Positions 41,037 to 50,228 of a DNA stretch of 64,000 nt are shown in pieces. The notes under the pieces were generated by a model. It did not search any database, was not told the DNA's origin, and worked only from the letters and a program-made list of their open reading frames with translations. The translations under genes and the position numbers were made by a program. Origin of the DNA: 20CM-4-69-16 sp035637455 (GTDB taxonomy: Bacteria > Gemmatimonadota > Gemmatimonadetes > Gemmatimonadales > GWC2-71-9); the NCBI GenBank assembly GCA_035637455.1, contig DASPXE010000132.1:1-64000 (forward strand), given 5' to 3'. Within the stretch, counting starts at the first letter, position 1; every line of letters begins with the position of its first letter.

Positions 41037-43595
41037 ATGGTGCGTAGCATGGGCTGCTGGGGCCTGCTGTTGATCGCCGCCGGGAGCGGACCGCTCGGGG
41101 GGCAGGCACCGCCGCGGTCACCGCGCGCGCCGGCTCGGAGCTCCGCCACCGTGACGGCGGGCGCCGAGTACGGCGCCGGGTGGCTGCATCGGGCTTTGCT
41201 AGGCGCGCATTATCGCACCCTCTGGACGACGCCGATTCAGGTGCCGGTGCTCGACCTGGCGCGCTTCGGCGGCGGCCTCACGCCGCTCAAGCGCGGCGGC
41301 GGGCGCCAGACGAAGTCGCTCCGCCTCCGGGGCGCGGATGGTCACGTGTACGTCTTCCGGTCCGTCAACAAGGACCCCGCTGGTGCGATGCCACCCGAGC
41401 TCCGGGCGACGTTCGTGGAGCGGCTCCTCCAGGATCAGATCAGCGCGAGCCATCCAGCCGGGGCCCTCGTCGTGAGTCCGCTGTTGCGGGCGGCGGGTGT
41501 GTACCACGCCGAGCCCCAACTCGTGGCCATGCCCGATGACCCGCGCCTGGACTCGTTTCCGGAATTCAAGGGGATGCTGGGCCAACTGGAGGAGCGCCCC
41601 AAGGTCGATCCGGATGAAGACGTCGGCTTCGAAGGAGCGGAGAAGATTGCGAGCACGCAGAAGCTGTGGGAGCACCTCACGCGGGATTCGCGTCATCGCG
41701 TCGATGCGCGTGCCTTTCTCGCGGCCCGACTGCTGGACGTCTTCGTCGGCGACTGGGACCGCCACCCCGACCAGTGGCGCTGGGCGCGCTTCGATGAAGG
41801 TGGCGTCCACGTCTGGCGGCCGATCCCGCGGGATCGCGATCAGGCCTTCTCCCGGCTCGACGGCGTCCTCCCGGGCCTGGCGCGCTACTATTACCCGGAC
41901 CTCGTCGGCTTCGGCGATCACTATCCTCCCATGATCGGGCTCACGTGGGACGGTCGCGCGCTGGATCGCCGGCTGCTGGTCGACCTCGAGAAGGCGGTGT
42001 GGGATTCGGTGGCGGGGGCGCTGCAGGGGCGGTTGGCGGACTCGGTGATCGACGCGGCAGTGGGGTGGCTGCCGACCGAGTACTATGCCCGCGACGGTGC
42101 ACGGCTGGCCCGCGCGCTCAAGCGGCGACGCGATCTGCTGCGGACGGCGTCGGACCGGTTCTACGCCTTGTTGGCGGGGACCGTCGACGTGCAGGCCACG
42201 GACGAGGCCGACGTCGCTGCGGTGGAGCGTCGCGGGGACGGCGCGATGGCGGTCCAGCTGTCTCGGCCCGACGGCACGCCGTATTTCGTCCGCACGTTCC
42301 GCCGGGAGGAAACGAGGGAGGTCCGGCTGTACCTGCACGGTGGGGACGATCGGGTCGTCGTGCGGGGGGCGGGCCACGGCGGCATCACCGTGCGGGTCAT
42401 TACCGGGGCGGGGAAGAACGAAGTCGTGGACTCGGCGCGGGGGTGGGGGCGGAACTACTTCTACATGGACCATCCCCCGGCACGGCTGATCACTGGGCCG
42501 CGCACGTCCGTCGACCGCGGCGCCGCGCGGGACGGACCGCGGGACGATCCCACCAAGCGACAGCTACGCGATTGGGGCGCCCGCTGGAATCCGAGCGTGC
42601 GAATCCTGTTCGCGCCGGATCTCGGCGTCGTCGCGGGAATCGGCGAGACCGGCACCCGGTACGGTTTCCGCCAGGATCCGTACCGGTCGCAAATCGGTTT
42701 CAGCGTGGGCTACGCGACCGCGGCGCAACGCTTCCGCGCCGCGCTGAGCGGCGATTTTCGCGACGTCGCGTGGGGCTTGGACGCTGACCTCGAGCTTCGG
42801 GCATCGGGCATGGAGGTCGTGCGCTTCTACGGCTTCGGCAACGAGATCGCCGCGCCGAGGTCGGACGACTATTACAAGGTGCGCCAGGAGCAGTATTTGA
42901 TCGGCCCGTCGTTGGTCGCCCGCTCGGGCATTGCCCGGTTCTCGGTCGGCCCGGTGTTGAAGTACGCCCGTACGACGCTCGACACGGGGACATTCATCGG
43001 GTCGTCGCGGCCGTCCGGTGTCCCGCACTTCCTCCAGGTCGGCGCGCAGGCCGAGCTGCGGTTCGACGCGCGGGATCGGGTGCGGGCCCCGAGCCGGGGC
43101 GCGCTGCTCACGCTCGGCGGCAGCTGGTATGCGGCAGCCTACGACGTCGCCGCCCCGTTCGGCGAGGGGCACGCGGAGGTGGCGACCTATCTGACGGCGC
43201 CGATCCCACTCCAACCCACGCTCGCACTGCGGGTCGCGGGGAAGAAAGTTTGGGGGGCATATCCGTTCCATGAGGCGGCGTACATCGGGGGCGCTGCGAC
43301 CGTGCGCGGCTTTTCCGAGCACCGATTCGCCGGGGATGGGGCGGTCTACGGGAACGCGGAGCTGCGGCTGCGTCTTGCCAGACTCTTCATGCTGGTGCCG
43401 GAGGAGCTCGGCGTGTTCGGATTGGCCGACGCGGGGCGAGTCTACCTCGCTGGGGAGACGTCGGACCGGTGGCACGCAGCGGTGGGCGGCGGTGTGTGGG
43501 TCGCGTTCTTGAGCCGGACCAACACCCTGAGCGTCGCCGCCGCGCGCAGCGTGGAGGGGACGCGTCTGTACGTGCGGGCCGGGTTCGCCTTTTGA
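41037..43595 (+). CDS. Secreted kinase-like domain fused to BamA/D15-type outer-membrane barrel, copy 2
   Basis: Paralogue of the preceding gene, 852 residues, with a better signal peptide (MGCWGLLLIAAGSGPLGGQA). It keeps every motif: LKRGGGRQTKSLRLRGADG, VFRSVNKD (Lys112), GDWDRHPDQWRWARFDE (DRH 241-243), IPRDRDQAF (Asp266/Asp268), a beta linker (LYLHGGDDRVVVRGAG), and a barrel with FYGFGNEIAAP, GGAATVRGFSEHRFAGDG and a terminal AGFAF. Conservation of the kinase-like residues in both copies indicates they matter. The ATG lies two bases after the copy 1 stop. Placed in the outer membrane, its kinase-like part would face the periplasm, where ATP is absent, so another phosphate donor is worth considering. 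Confidence 0.74.
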   Translation: MVRSMGCWGLLLIAAGSGPLGGQAPPRSPRAPARSSATVTAGAEYGAGWLHRALLGAHYRTLWTTPIQVPVLDLARFGGGLTPLKRGGGRQTKSLRLRGADGHVYVFRSVNKDPAGAMPPELRATFVERLLQDQISASHPAGALVVSPLLRAAGVYHAEPQLVAMPDDPRLDSFPEFKGMLGQLEERPKVDPDEDVGFEGAEKIASTQKLWEHLTRDSRHRVDARAFLAARLLDVFVGDWDRHPDQWRWARFDEGGVHVWRPIPRDRDQAFSRLDGVLPGLARYYYPDLVGFGDHYPPMIGLTWDGRALDRRLLVDLEKAVWDSVAGALQGRLADSVIDAAVGWLPTEYYARDGARLARALKRRRDLLRTASDRFYALLAGTVDVQATDEADVAAVERRGDGAMAVQLSRPDGTPYFVRTFRREETREVRLYLHGGDDRVVVRGAGHGGITVRVITGAGKNEVVDSARGWGRNYFYMDHPPARLITGPRTSVDRGAARDGPRDDPTKRQLRDWGARWNPSVRILFAPDLGVVAGIGETGTRYGFRQDPYRSQIGFSVGYATAAQRFRAALSGDFRDVAWGLDADLELRASGMEVVRFYGFGNEIAAPRSDDYYKVRQEQYLIGPSLVARSGIARFSVGPVLKYARTTLDTGTFIGSSRPSGVPHFLQVGAQAELRFDARDRVRAPSRGALLTLGGSWYAAAYDVAAPFGEGHAEVATYLTAPIPLQPTLALRVAGKKVWGAYPFHEAAYIGGAATVRGFSEHRFAGDGAVYGNAELRLRLARLFMLVPEELGVFGLADAGRVYLAGETSDRWHAAVGGGVWVAFLSRTNTLSVAAARSVEGTRLYVRAGFAF

Positions 43596-43606
43596 GCGGG
43601 AGGGGG

Positions 43607-46600
43607 ATGCGCGACTATCGCGGGGAGGTTAAGAGCCTCGAGCTGCTGAACCGCCTCGTCCTGGCGCCGCTACCGGCTGGACTGCGGGCGGGGCCGGTCG
43701 AGACGCTGTTCAACCGGGACGTTTACTTCGACGCGCCCGACCGGACCTTGCGCCGCCGGGGTGTCACCTGCCGTTTCCGGACTCGCATCGACGACCGGCG
43801 CTTGCTGACGCTGCGAGTCGAGCCTGGGCCCGGGAGCGAAGTCGGAGCGACGCAGCTGTACGAAGCGGAAGTGGCGGAGCTCGACGAGCCGTCGGCGCTC
43901 GCGGGCAGCTCCGACCCCGCGCGTCGGCTCCGCGCGCTCATCGATCCCCAGCTGCTGACGTGGCGGATCGAGTTCGAAACCGAGCGCCGGCTGCGCCGCA
44001 GCCGGCCCCGCTGGTTCGCGGAGGCCGTCTACGAGCTGTGCTACGATGTCGTCACGGTTCGGGCCGGCGGGCTCGCCCGGACGTTTCAAGAGCTCAAGAT
44101 CCGCACCCTGCGTCGCGGGTGGCCCGGGATCGATCGGTTGGTGAGCGCGTTCCGCGACGACCATGACGTGCGCCCGCTGTTGATCGGCAAGCGCGAGCGG
44201 GCGGAGAAGCTGCACGAGGCGCTCGAGAGCGAATCGCTGGCGCGCGCGGTGCAGGAGAATCGCGCGGTGGCGGTGATGGCGTTGGAGCAGGGACAGATCG
44301 CGCTGCGCCACGCCGGTGGCACGCTGATGCTCCCGGCCGGAAGCGGCAGCGGTGAGGAGGGGTGCCGTTACGTGTTGCGCATGGAGTTCGGGAGCGCCGA
44401 TGGCCAGGTCCGTCTGCTGGGGACCGTGCCGGCGGCGCCCGGCCGTCCGTTACTGGAAGTCTGGCTCGTGCGGCGGCTCGGCAAAGGGCTGGCGGTGCCC
44501 GAGGGCATGCAGATCCAGTGGGTGCCGCTTTCCGAGGTCGTCGAGCGCGTCGGCGCGCCGGTGCTGCACGAGCCGCGTACGCTCGCCGCCCTGGCCGTCG
44601 CCGCGCGCTCGGAACTCGTGCCCGAATGGCCGAACGGACCGCGGCCACCTGGCGCCGCGAGAGATGCGGTGACTGTCTCCCAGGGGGTGATCACGCGTGA
44701 GTGGGCCATCGCCAGCCTGCGGGAACGACGGCCTTCGGCGGTCGAGGAGTCCGCGCTGGGCCTGCGCGACAACTTCTTGAACAGCCAGCTCAGCTGGCTC
44801 GAGTTCAATGCCCGTGTGCTCGCCCTGGCGGAGGACGCGGCGCTGCCGCTGCTCGCGCGGGTCCGCTTCCTGTCGATCTTCCGCACCAATCTCGACGAGT
44901 TCTTCATGGTGCGGGTCGGCGCTCTCAAGCGGGCGCTCCAGGTGGGCGTGGCAGACCTGAGCGAGGACGGGCTCAGTGCCAAGGAGCAGCTCGACGCCAT
45001 CTTCATCCGGCTGCGGTCTCACCTGGAGCGGTACGCGGACTGCTGGTTGCAGCAGTGCCTCCCCGCGCTCCAGGCTCAGGGCATCCGGGTGCGGGGCTGG
45101 AGCGACTTGAGCGAGCCGGAGCGGGAGCTGCTGCGGCGCTATTTCGTCGACCAGGTCTTTCCGCTGCTGACGCCCCAGGCGATCACCCGAGCCCCGGGCT
45201 ACCCCTTCCCGGTCATGGCGAACCTGCGACTGTCGCTCGCCGCCCTGGTGCGTGATTCAGTGACCGGGCCGGTGCACTTCGCGTATGTCAAGCTGCCGGA
45301 CGGCCTGTCGCGCCTCGTGCCGCTGCCGGACGACGGCGGGCTGGTACCGCTCGAGGAGGTGGTGCGCGGCTGTCTGGATCTCGTCTACCGAGGCCGCGAG
45401 ATCGAAGCCGCCTGCACGTTCCGCGTCACCCGCAGCGGGGATCTCGATTTGGACGAGCGGCACGCCGAGAATCTGCTGCACGTCATCGAGGAGGAAGCGA
45501 AGCGACGGCCGTACGGCCTCGCGGTGCGGATCGAAGTGGAGCAGGGGATGCGGACCGACGTGCGCCGCCTGCTGCTGCGCGAGCTGCAGTTCGAGGACGC
45601 GGCGCATATCAGCACGCTCGGCGACGCCGACCTGTTCGACGTGGCGGGACCGCTCGACCCGTTGGCCCTCCGCGAGATCGCGGACCTCCCCCGGCCACCA
45701 CTGCAGTACCCGCCGTTCCCCGGGCGTCGGGTGCTCGCGGCGGCGAAATCGGTGATTGACGTCGTGGCCGAGCGCGACGTGCTCGTGCACCACCCGTACG
45801 ATTCGTTTCCGGACGCGGTGGAGCGCTTCTTCGTCGAGGCGGCCGACGCCCCGGACGTGGTGGCGATCAAGCTGACGCTGTACCGGCCCGGCGGCCGCTC
45901 CCACATCGCCGACGCGCTGGTGCGGGCGGCGGCAGCCGGAAAAGAGGTCTTCGTGTTCGTCGAGCTCAAGGCGCGCTTCGACGAGGAGCGCAACGTGGAC
46001 TGGGCCAAGAAGCTGGAGCGCGCCGGCATCCACGTGGTGTACGGCCTTGTGGACGTAAAGACGCACGCCAAGGTCGGTCTCGTGGTGCGTCGCGAGGGCA
46101 GTGGGGTCCGGCGTTACGTCCACGTCGGGACCGGAAACTACAACGCGGCGACCGCGGCGGTCTACACGGACCTCGGATTGCTCACGGCGCACCCCGAGCT
46201 GGGCGCCGACGTGAACGACCTGTTCAACGAGCTGAGCGGGTCGTCGCGGCCTCCCCGCGTCAACTTTCGCCGGCTGCTCGTCGCGCCGGAACAGATGCTC
46301 GAGCGCCTCATCGCACTCATCAACCGCGAGGCGGAGTACGCCCGCGCGGGACGCGGCGGCCGCATCCGTGCCAAGCTCAACGGTCTGGCGGACGCCGACG
46401 TGATCGGCGCGCTGTATCGCGCCGCCCAGGCGGGGGTGGAGATCGACCTCGTGGTTCGGGGCATCTGCTGTTTGCGCCCCGGGGTGCCGGGGCTCTCCGA
46501 CCGGATTCGTGTGATCAGCATTCTCGGGCGCTTTCTCGAGCACGGGCGTATCTTCTGCTTCGCCAACGGCGGTGAGCCCGAGTACTACATCGGGTCGGCG

Positions 46601-46828
46601 GACTGGCGACCCCGCAACCTGCGCCGGCGGGTCGAAGTGGCCACCCCGATTCTGGATCTCGACTGTCGCACCCGACTCGACAGCATTCTGGAGATGGAGC
46701 TGGCAGACCCGACGGCATGGGAGCTGGGCCCGGACGGCGGTTACTATCGCCGCGCGGCGCCGTCTGGCGACGTCCGCGCCAGCGCACAGGAACGCTTGAT
46801 GCGTCTCGCCGCAGCAGGACCCGAGTAG
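43607..46828 (+). CDS. ppk1: CYTH domain - possible NUDIX-like domain - polyphosphate kinase (PPK1) fusion
   Basis: A 1,073-residue fusion. Residues 1-215 look like a CYTH/triphosphate-tunnel domain (YRGEVKSLELLNRL, YFDAPDRTLRRRGVTCRFRT, FQELKIRTLRRG). Residues 220-365 resemble a degenerate NUDIX fold (AVAVMALEQGQIALRHAGG, LMLPAGSGSGEEG, WVPLSEVVERVGAPVLHEP); the Nudix box is broken. From about residue 380 there is a full-length PPK1: FLNSQLSWLEFNARVLALA, TNLDEFFMVRVG, TPQAITRAPGYPFP, FVELKARFDEERN, autophosphorylated His820 in DVKTHAKVGL, and His979 in FLEHGRIFCFANGG before SADWRPRN. PPK1 makes polyphosphate from ATP. ATG 43607 follows GGGAGGGGG. CYTH and PPK1 on one chain is an arrangement I do not know from characterised proteins. 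Confidence 0.88.
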   Translation: MRDYRGEVKSLELLNRLVLAPLPAGLRAGPVETLFNRDVYFDAPDRTLRRRGVTCRFRTRIDDRRLLTLRVEPGPGSEVGATQLYEAEVAELDEPSALAGSSDPARRLRALIDPQLLTWRIEFETERRLRRSRPRWFAEAVYELCYDVVTVRAGGLARTFQELKIRTLRRGWPGIDRLVSAFRDDHDVRPLLIGKRERAEKLHEALESESLARAVQENRAVAVMALEQGQIALRHAGGTLMLPAGSGSGEEGCRYVLRMEFGSADGQVRLLGTVPAAPGRPLLEVWLVRRLGKGLAVPEGMQIQWVPLSEVVERVGAPVLHEPRTLAALAVAARSELVPEWPNGPRPPGAARDAVTVSQGVITREWAIASLRERRPSAVEESALGLRDNFLNSQLSWLEFNARVLALAEDAALPLLARVRFLSIFRTNLDEFFMVRVGALKRALQVGVADLSEDGLSAKEQLDAIFIRLRSHLERYADCWLQQCLPALQAQGIRVRGWSDLSEPERELLRRYFVDQVFPLLTPQAITRAPGYPFPVMANLRLSLAALVRDSVTGPVHFAYVKLPDGLSRLVPLPDDGGLVPLEEVVRGCLDLVYRGREIEAACTFRVTRSGDLDLDERHAENLLHVIEEEAKRRPYGLAVRIEVEQGMRTDVRRLLLRELQFEDAAHISTLGDADLFDVAGPLDPLALREIADLPRPPLQYPPFPGRRVLAAAKSVIDVVAERDVLVHHPYDSFPDAVERFFVEAADAPDVVAIKLTLYRPGGRSHIADALVRAAAAGKEVFVFVELKARFDEERNVDWAKKLERAGIHVVYGLVDVKTHAKVGLVVRREGSGVRRYVHVGTGNYNAATAAVYTDLGLLTAHPELGADVNDLFNELSGSSRPPRVNFRRLLVAPEQMLERLIALINREAEYARAGRGGRIRAKLNGLADADVIGALYRAAQAGVEIDLVVRGICCLRPGVPGLSDRIRVISILGRFLEHGRIFCFANGGEPEYYIGSADWRPRNLRRRVEVATPILDLDCRTRLDSILEMELADPTAWELGPDGGYYRRAAPSGDVRASAQERLMRLAAAGPE

Positions 46829-46838
46829 CCAGCCGGAC

Positions 46839-47441
46839 ATGTGGCGCGTCGCCATCCTGACCTTCGTGGGGCTCTGGTCCGAACCGCCGCCCCAGCGACA
46901 GCGGTGCGCGGAGCCGCGCTACCGCTGGAGCGCGAAGATCGACACGACGCTCGCCGCCATCATGCCGCGGCCCGCGTCGATTCCGGAGATGCTGCAGAGC
47001 TGGAGTCCGCCGGCGGTCACAGCTCGGGATTGGTGCGCGCCGCGCGCCGCGCGAGAGCTGCTCGTCTACCGGGTGCGCGGTTGGGTCCGCCGCCTCGAGA
47101 CGTCCAAAGACGACGGCGACTGGCACATCGAGCTGACCGATCGCCGCGACAGTCCGGCCGATTCCTGCATCGTGGCCGAGATCCCGCTGGTGGAGCTCGG
47201 AGACATGTATCGGCAGGCACGCGCGGACCTGGGGAGGCTGGTCGCCGGCCGGAGGCGGTCGAAAAGCGGCGTGCTGGCAAAGCCTGTCGCAGTGCAGATC
47301 GTCGGTGCCGCGCTCTTCGATGGCCATCACCGGGCGGGCGCGCGCCGGCGCGACGCGATCGACCCGAAGCACGGACGCTGCAACTCGTCGTTGCGCGCCC
47401 TGTGGGAAATCCATCCCATCTACCGCGTGGAGCGTCCCTGA
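46839..47441 (+). CDS. Secreted hypothetical protein with C-terminal WEIHP motif
   Basis: A 200-residue protein with a short hydrophobic N-terminus (VAILTFVGLWSEPPP) that may be an export signal. It has a beta-rich middle (LLVYRVRGWVRRLETSKDDGDWHIELTD), an IVGAALFDGHHRAG stretch and ends CNSSLRALWEIHPIYRVE. The WEIHP ending occurs in an uncharacterised family of secreted bacterial proteins. I cannot assign function. It lies 10 bases after the PPK1 fusion stop and may be the last gene of that operon. Confidence 0.6.
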   Translation: MWRVAILTFVGLWSEPPPQRQRCAEPRYRWSAKIDTTLAAIMPRPASIPEMLQSWSPPAVTARDWCAPRAARELLVYRVRGWVRRLETSKDDGDWHIELTDRRDSPADSCIVAEIPLVELGDMYRQARADLGRLVAGRRRSKSGVLAKPVAVQIVGAALFDGHHRAGARRRDAIDPKHGRCNSSLRALWEIHPIYRVERP

Positions 47442-47448
47442 AGCGGTC

Positions 47449-50166
47449 TCACCGGGGCTCGTGCGGGCGGCAGGCCCGCTCGATCTGCGGCAGCGCGACC
47501 TGATCCACGTAGCCCACCAGGGCGTCGAAGCTGTCGCACGCTCGTCGGGCGGCCGCGGTGTCACCGCGCGCCGTGGCGAGGCGCGCCTGCTCGAGCCGCA
47601 GCGGCCACAGCGATGCGACGAGATCGAACGGCGCGCTCAGCACCGCGTAGCGACGTGTCGCGCGGTCCCACAGCGCGAGCGCGCCGGTCGTGTCGGCCGC
47701 TCCCAGACGGGCCCGCGCGTCGAGGTCGAGACTCAGGCTCACGGGGAGCGGGGCGCTGTCGGGACGCGCGAGACGGTGCAGCGCCAGCGCGTGGGCGCCC
47801 GGATCACGGCCGGCCCGTGCGAGGATCCAGTGCGCCGCGGCATCCCCGCCGCCGGCCGCCGAGCCGGCCCAGGCGCTGAGTCGGCTGGTGGCGCTCCGCC
47901 CATCCCCCAGCGAGTCGAGCCTCATCACGCGGGCGAGCACGATCCAGGCATCGCCTTCCCGGCCGGCGCTGCCGGGCACGGCCCGGGCGATCCGCGCACG
48001 CGCGCTGTCGCCCCGCCCGCCGCGCAGGTGGGCGGCGACGGCCCAGCGCAGCGCCAACGCGCGCTCGTATTCGGTCGCGGCGCGCCGCTCTAACGCACGC
48101 AGGATGTGGCGCGTCGCGAACTCCTTGACGGCGCTGTCGGCCGGCGTCGCGAACTGCGCCGCCTGAAACGCGAGGAATTGGAGCACCGGGAAACGACGCC
48201 GCTCGAGCGTCGCGTCCAGGAGTCGCAGTCCCTCGGCGGGCCGAAACAGCAGCGTATCGGCGATGCGCACGACCTCGGCCACGACCGAAGTCGTGTCGAT
48301 GCTGTGGTACAGTTGGATGAGACGCCGCACTTCCGGCTCGTCGCCCGCCAGGTGCGCGAGCGAGATGCTGTTCGCGACGGCCGGCGCGAACTTCGGGTCG
48401 AGCGTCAGGACGCTGTCGAACTCCGCCTTCGCCTCCGGCAGGCGTTGCTCGAAAAGGGCGCCGAAATACAGGTAGAACTCGCCCAGCACGAACCGGACAT
48501 ACGGCTGGTCCGGCGCGGCCTGCTTGGCGAGCTGGAAGTCCTCGAGCGCCCGGTACCCGTCGCCTCGCTCCAGCAGGTGGACGTAACCCGCCAGCAAGAG
48601 ACTGTCGGCGCGCTCCAGTCCGGTCCAATGCAGCCGGGCACCGGTGATCGTCTGGCGCAGCGTCGCCTCGCTGGGATTCGTCTGCCCGACCACGAGGAGG
48701 CGGCCGAAGTACGCGGGCGCGAAGTCGGAATCGCCCGCGACGACCTCGTCGTAGAGAGCGCGCGCGCGCTCGTAGTCACCGCGGCGGAACGCCTCGTCCG
48801 CCTTGAGATACGCCGCACACGCACGGAACCCGACCGGGCAGGTGCGCCCCGCCGGGATGATGCGGTGCAGCAGCTTCTCCCCGACGCTCGTCATCATGTC
48901 GGCGAGCGAGTCTACCGAGCCCTCGACGTCCGCCTCGGCCACTACGTCGCCCGAGCGCGCGCGGTACAGGCGGGCGGTGAGCCGACTGCGCGTGCCCGTG
49001 AACACGACGCTCGGCTGGATGAAGAACTTGGCGCCGAGCTGCTTGGCGAGGGTGTCCGCCTCGGGATTACTCAGCGCGCCCGCCCCGTAGCGGCTGACCG
49101 CTTCGGTGTACACCCGCGCGCCCGACAGCACATCGAGCTTGGGGGCGGCGGACAGGCGGCGGGCGAATGACTCCATGAGCTGCCGGTCCGGCAAGGTCTC
49201 CCCGAGCTTGTCGAACGGCATCACGGCCACGGTCTCGATCGCGGCCGTCCGGCAGAGCAGGATGTGGGCGCGGCACAAGGACCACCCGGTCCCCGTGAGC
49301 GCCACCGCCGCGGCGACGCCCGCACCGCCCCAGCGCCACCAGGCGCGCTTACCGGCGCGGTCCCAGGCCGCGAGCCACGCCGCGGCGGTCCCGGGCCGAT
49401 TGTCCGGGCGCACGGCGAGCGGCGCCACCAGTGCTGCGGCGACCGCCGCCGACAGCTCCCGCCGGCCTCCGCGCAGCGTGCGCGCCAGAGTGGCGAGGTC
49501 GGTTCCACCCGCCGGCTTCGTCCCGGTCAGCGCTTCGAACGCCACAATGGCCAGCGCGTAGAGGTCCGCCCGACCGTCGACGTGCTCGCTGCCCGCTTCC
49601 TGTTCGGGCGCCATGTAGCCGGGGGTGCCGATTGGCACGCCCGGTGCGGTCAGCGCGGACGTCGCCACCCGCACGACGTGCGCCACGCCGAAATCCGCCA
49701 GCAGGGCGCGGCCGGAATCCTCGTCGATCAGGATGTTCGAGGGCTTGACGTCGCGGTGCACGACGCCGCGCCCGTGCGCGTAATCGAGCGCCGCGCCCAC
49801 GTCTTGCACGACGCGCAGGCTGGCGGCGAGCGTAGGGCGGCTCGTCGCGAGCACGCTTTCGAACGTCGTGCCCCGGACGAAGGGCATAATGAGGAAGGTG
49901 ATGCCTTCGCGCGAGCCGAAGTCATAGACGGGCACGATGTGAGGGTGGGAGAGGGAGGCTGCCAGCGCCGCCTCTTGCTGAAAGCGCTTCAGCCGCATCT
50001 CGCTCGCGGCCACTTCGGGTGGCAGGATCTTCACCGCGACGATATGCCCCAGGGCGCGGTGGCGTGCCCGATATACGAACCCCATACCGCCGGCGCCGAC
50101 GAGGCCGAGGACCTCGTAGCGCTCGCCGACGGCATGCTGGACGTCTACGGTGTCCGGCGGTTGCAT
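47449..50166 (-). CDS. Membrane Ser/Thr protein kinase with TPR region, second copy
   Basis: A 905-residue PknB-type kinase. Motifs are complete: LVGAGGMGFVYRARH, Lys in VAVKILPPEV, VVHRDVKPSNILID, ADFGVAHV and GTPGYMAPEQ. A membrane helix (WWRWGGAGVAAAVALTGTGW, near residue 295) is followed by a domain with VAVMPFDKLGE, common in these kinases, and then a TPR-type region. It is transcribed away from the BTAD regulator at 50229, whereas the first pair is one operon. It converges on the WEIHP gene with an 7-base gap. Confidence 0.93.
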   Translation of the reverse strand: MQPPDTVDVQHAVGERYEVLGLVGAGGMGFVYRARHRALGHIVAVKILPPEVAASEMRLKRFQQEAALAASLSHPHIVPVYDFGSREGITFLIMPFVRGTTFESVLATSRPTLAASLRVVQDVGAALDYAHGRGVVHRDVKPSNILIDEDSGRALLADFGVAHVVRVATSALTAPGVPIGTPGYMAPEQEAGSEHVDGRADLYALAIVAFEALTGTKPAGGTDLATLARTLRGGRRELSAAVAAALVAPLAVRPDNRPGTAAAWLAAWDRAGKRAWWRWGGAGVAAAVALTGTGWSLCRAHILLCRTAAIETVAVMPFDKLGETLPDRQLMESFARRLSAAPKLDVLSGARVYTEAVSRYGAGALSNPEADTLAKQLGAKFFIQPSVVFTGTRSRLTARLYRARSGDVVAEADVEGSVDSLADMMTSVGEKLLHRIIPAGRTCPVGFRACAAYLKADEAFRRGDYERARALYDEVVAGDSDFAPAYFGRLLVVGQTNPSEATLRQTITGARLHWTGLERADSLLLAGYVHLLERGDGYRALEDFQLAKQAAPDQPYVRFVLGEFYLYFGALFEQRLPEAKAEFDSVLTLDPKFAPAVANSISLAHLAGDEPEVRRLIQLYHSIDTTSVVAEVVRIADTLLFRPAEGLRLLDATLERRRFPVLQFLAFQAAQFATPADSAVKEFATRHILRALERRAATEYERALALRWAVAAHLRGGRGDSARARIARAVPGSAGREGDAWIVLARVMRLDSLGDGRSATSRLSAWAGSAAGGGDAAAHWILARAGRDPGAHALALHRLARPDSAPLPVSLSLDLDARARLGAADTTGALALWDRATRRYAVLSAPFDLVASLWPLRLEQARLATARGDTAAARRACDSFDALVGYVDQVALPQIERACRPHEPR

Positions 50167-50189
50167 GCGCGTGATGAATCTAGGGGCGC

Positions 50190-50218
50190 TTGCCGCTCAC
50201 CGCACTCCACCCGATAAT
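50190..50218 (+). promoter_or_regulatory. Sigma-70-type promoter giving a near-leaderless BTAD regulator mRNA
   Basis: TTGCCG (50190-50195) and GATAAT (50213-50218) are separated by exactly 17 bases. The predicted start point near 50225 leaves only about four bases before the ATG at 50229, and there is no Shine-Dalgarno sequence there. This suggests leaderless or near-leaderless translation. Predicted from pattern only. Confidence 0.55.
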
Positions 50219-50228
50219 CCCGGGCGCC

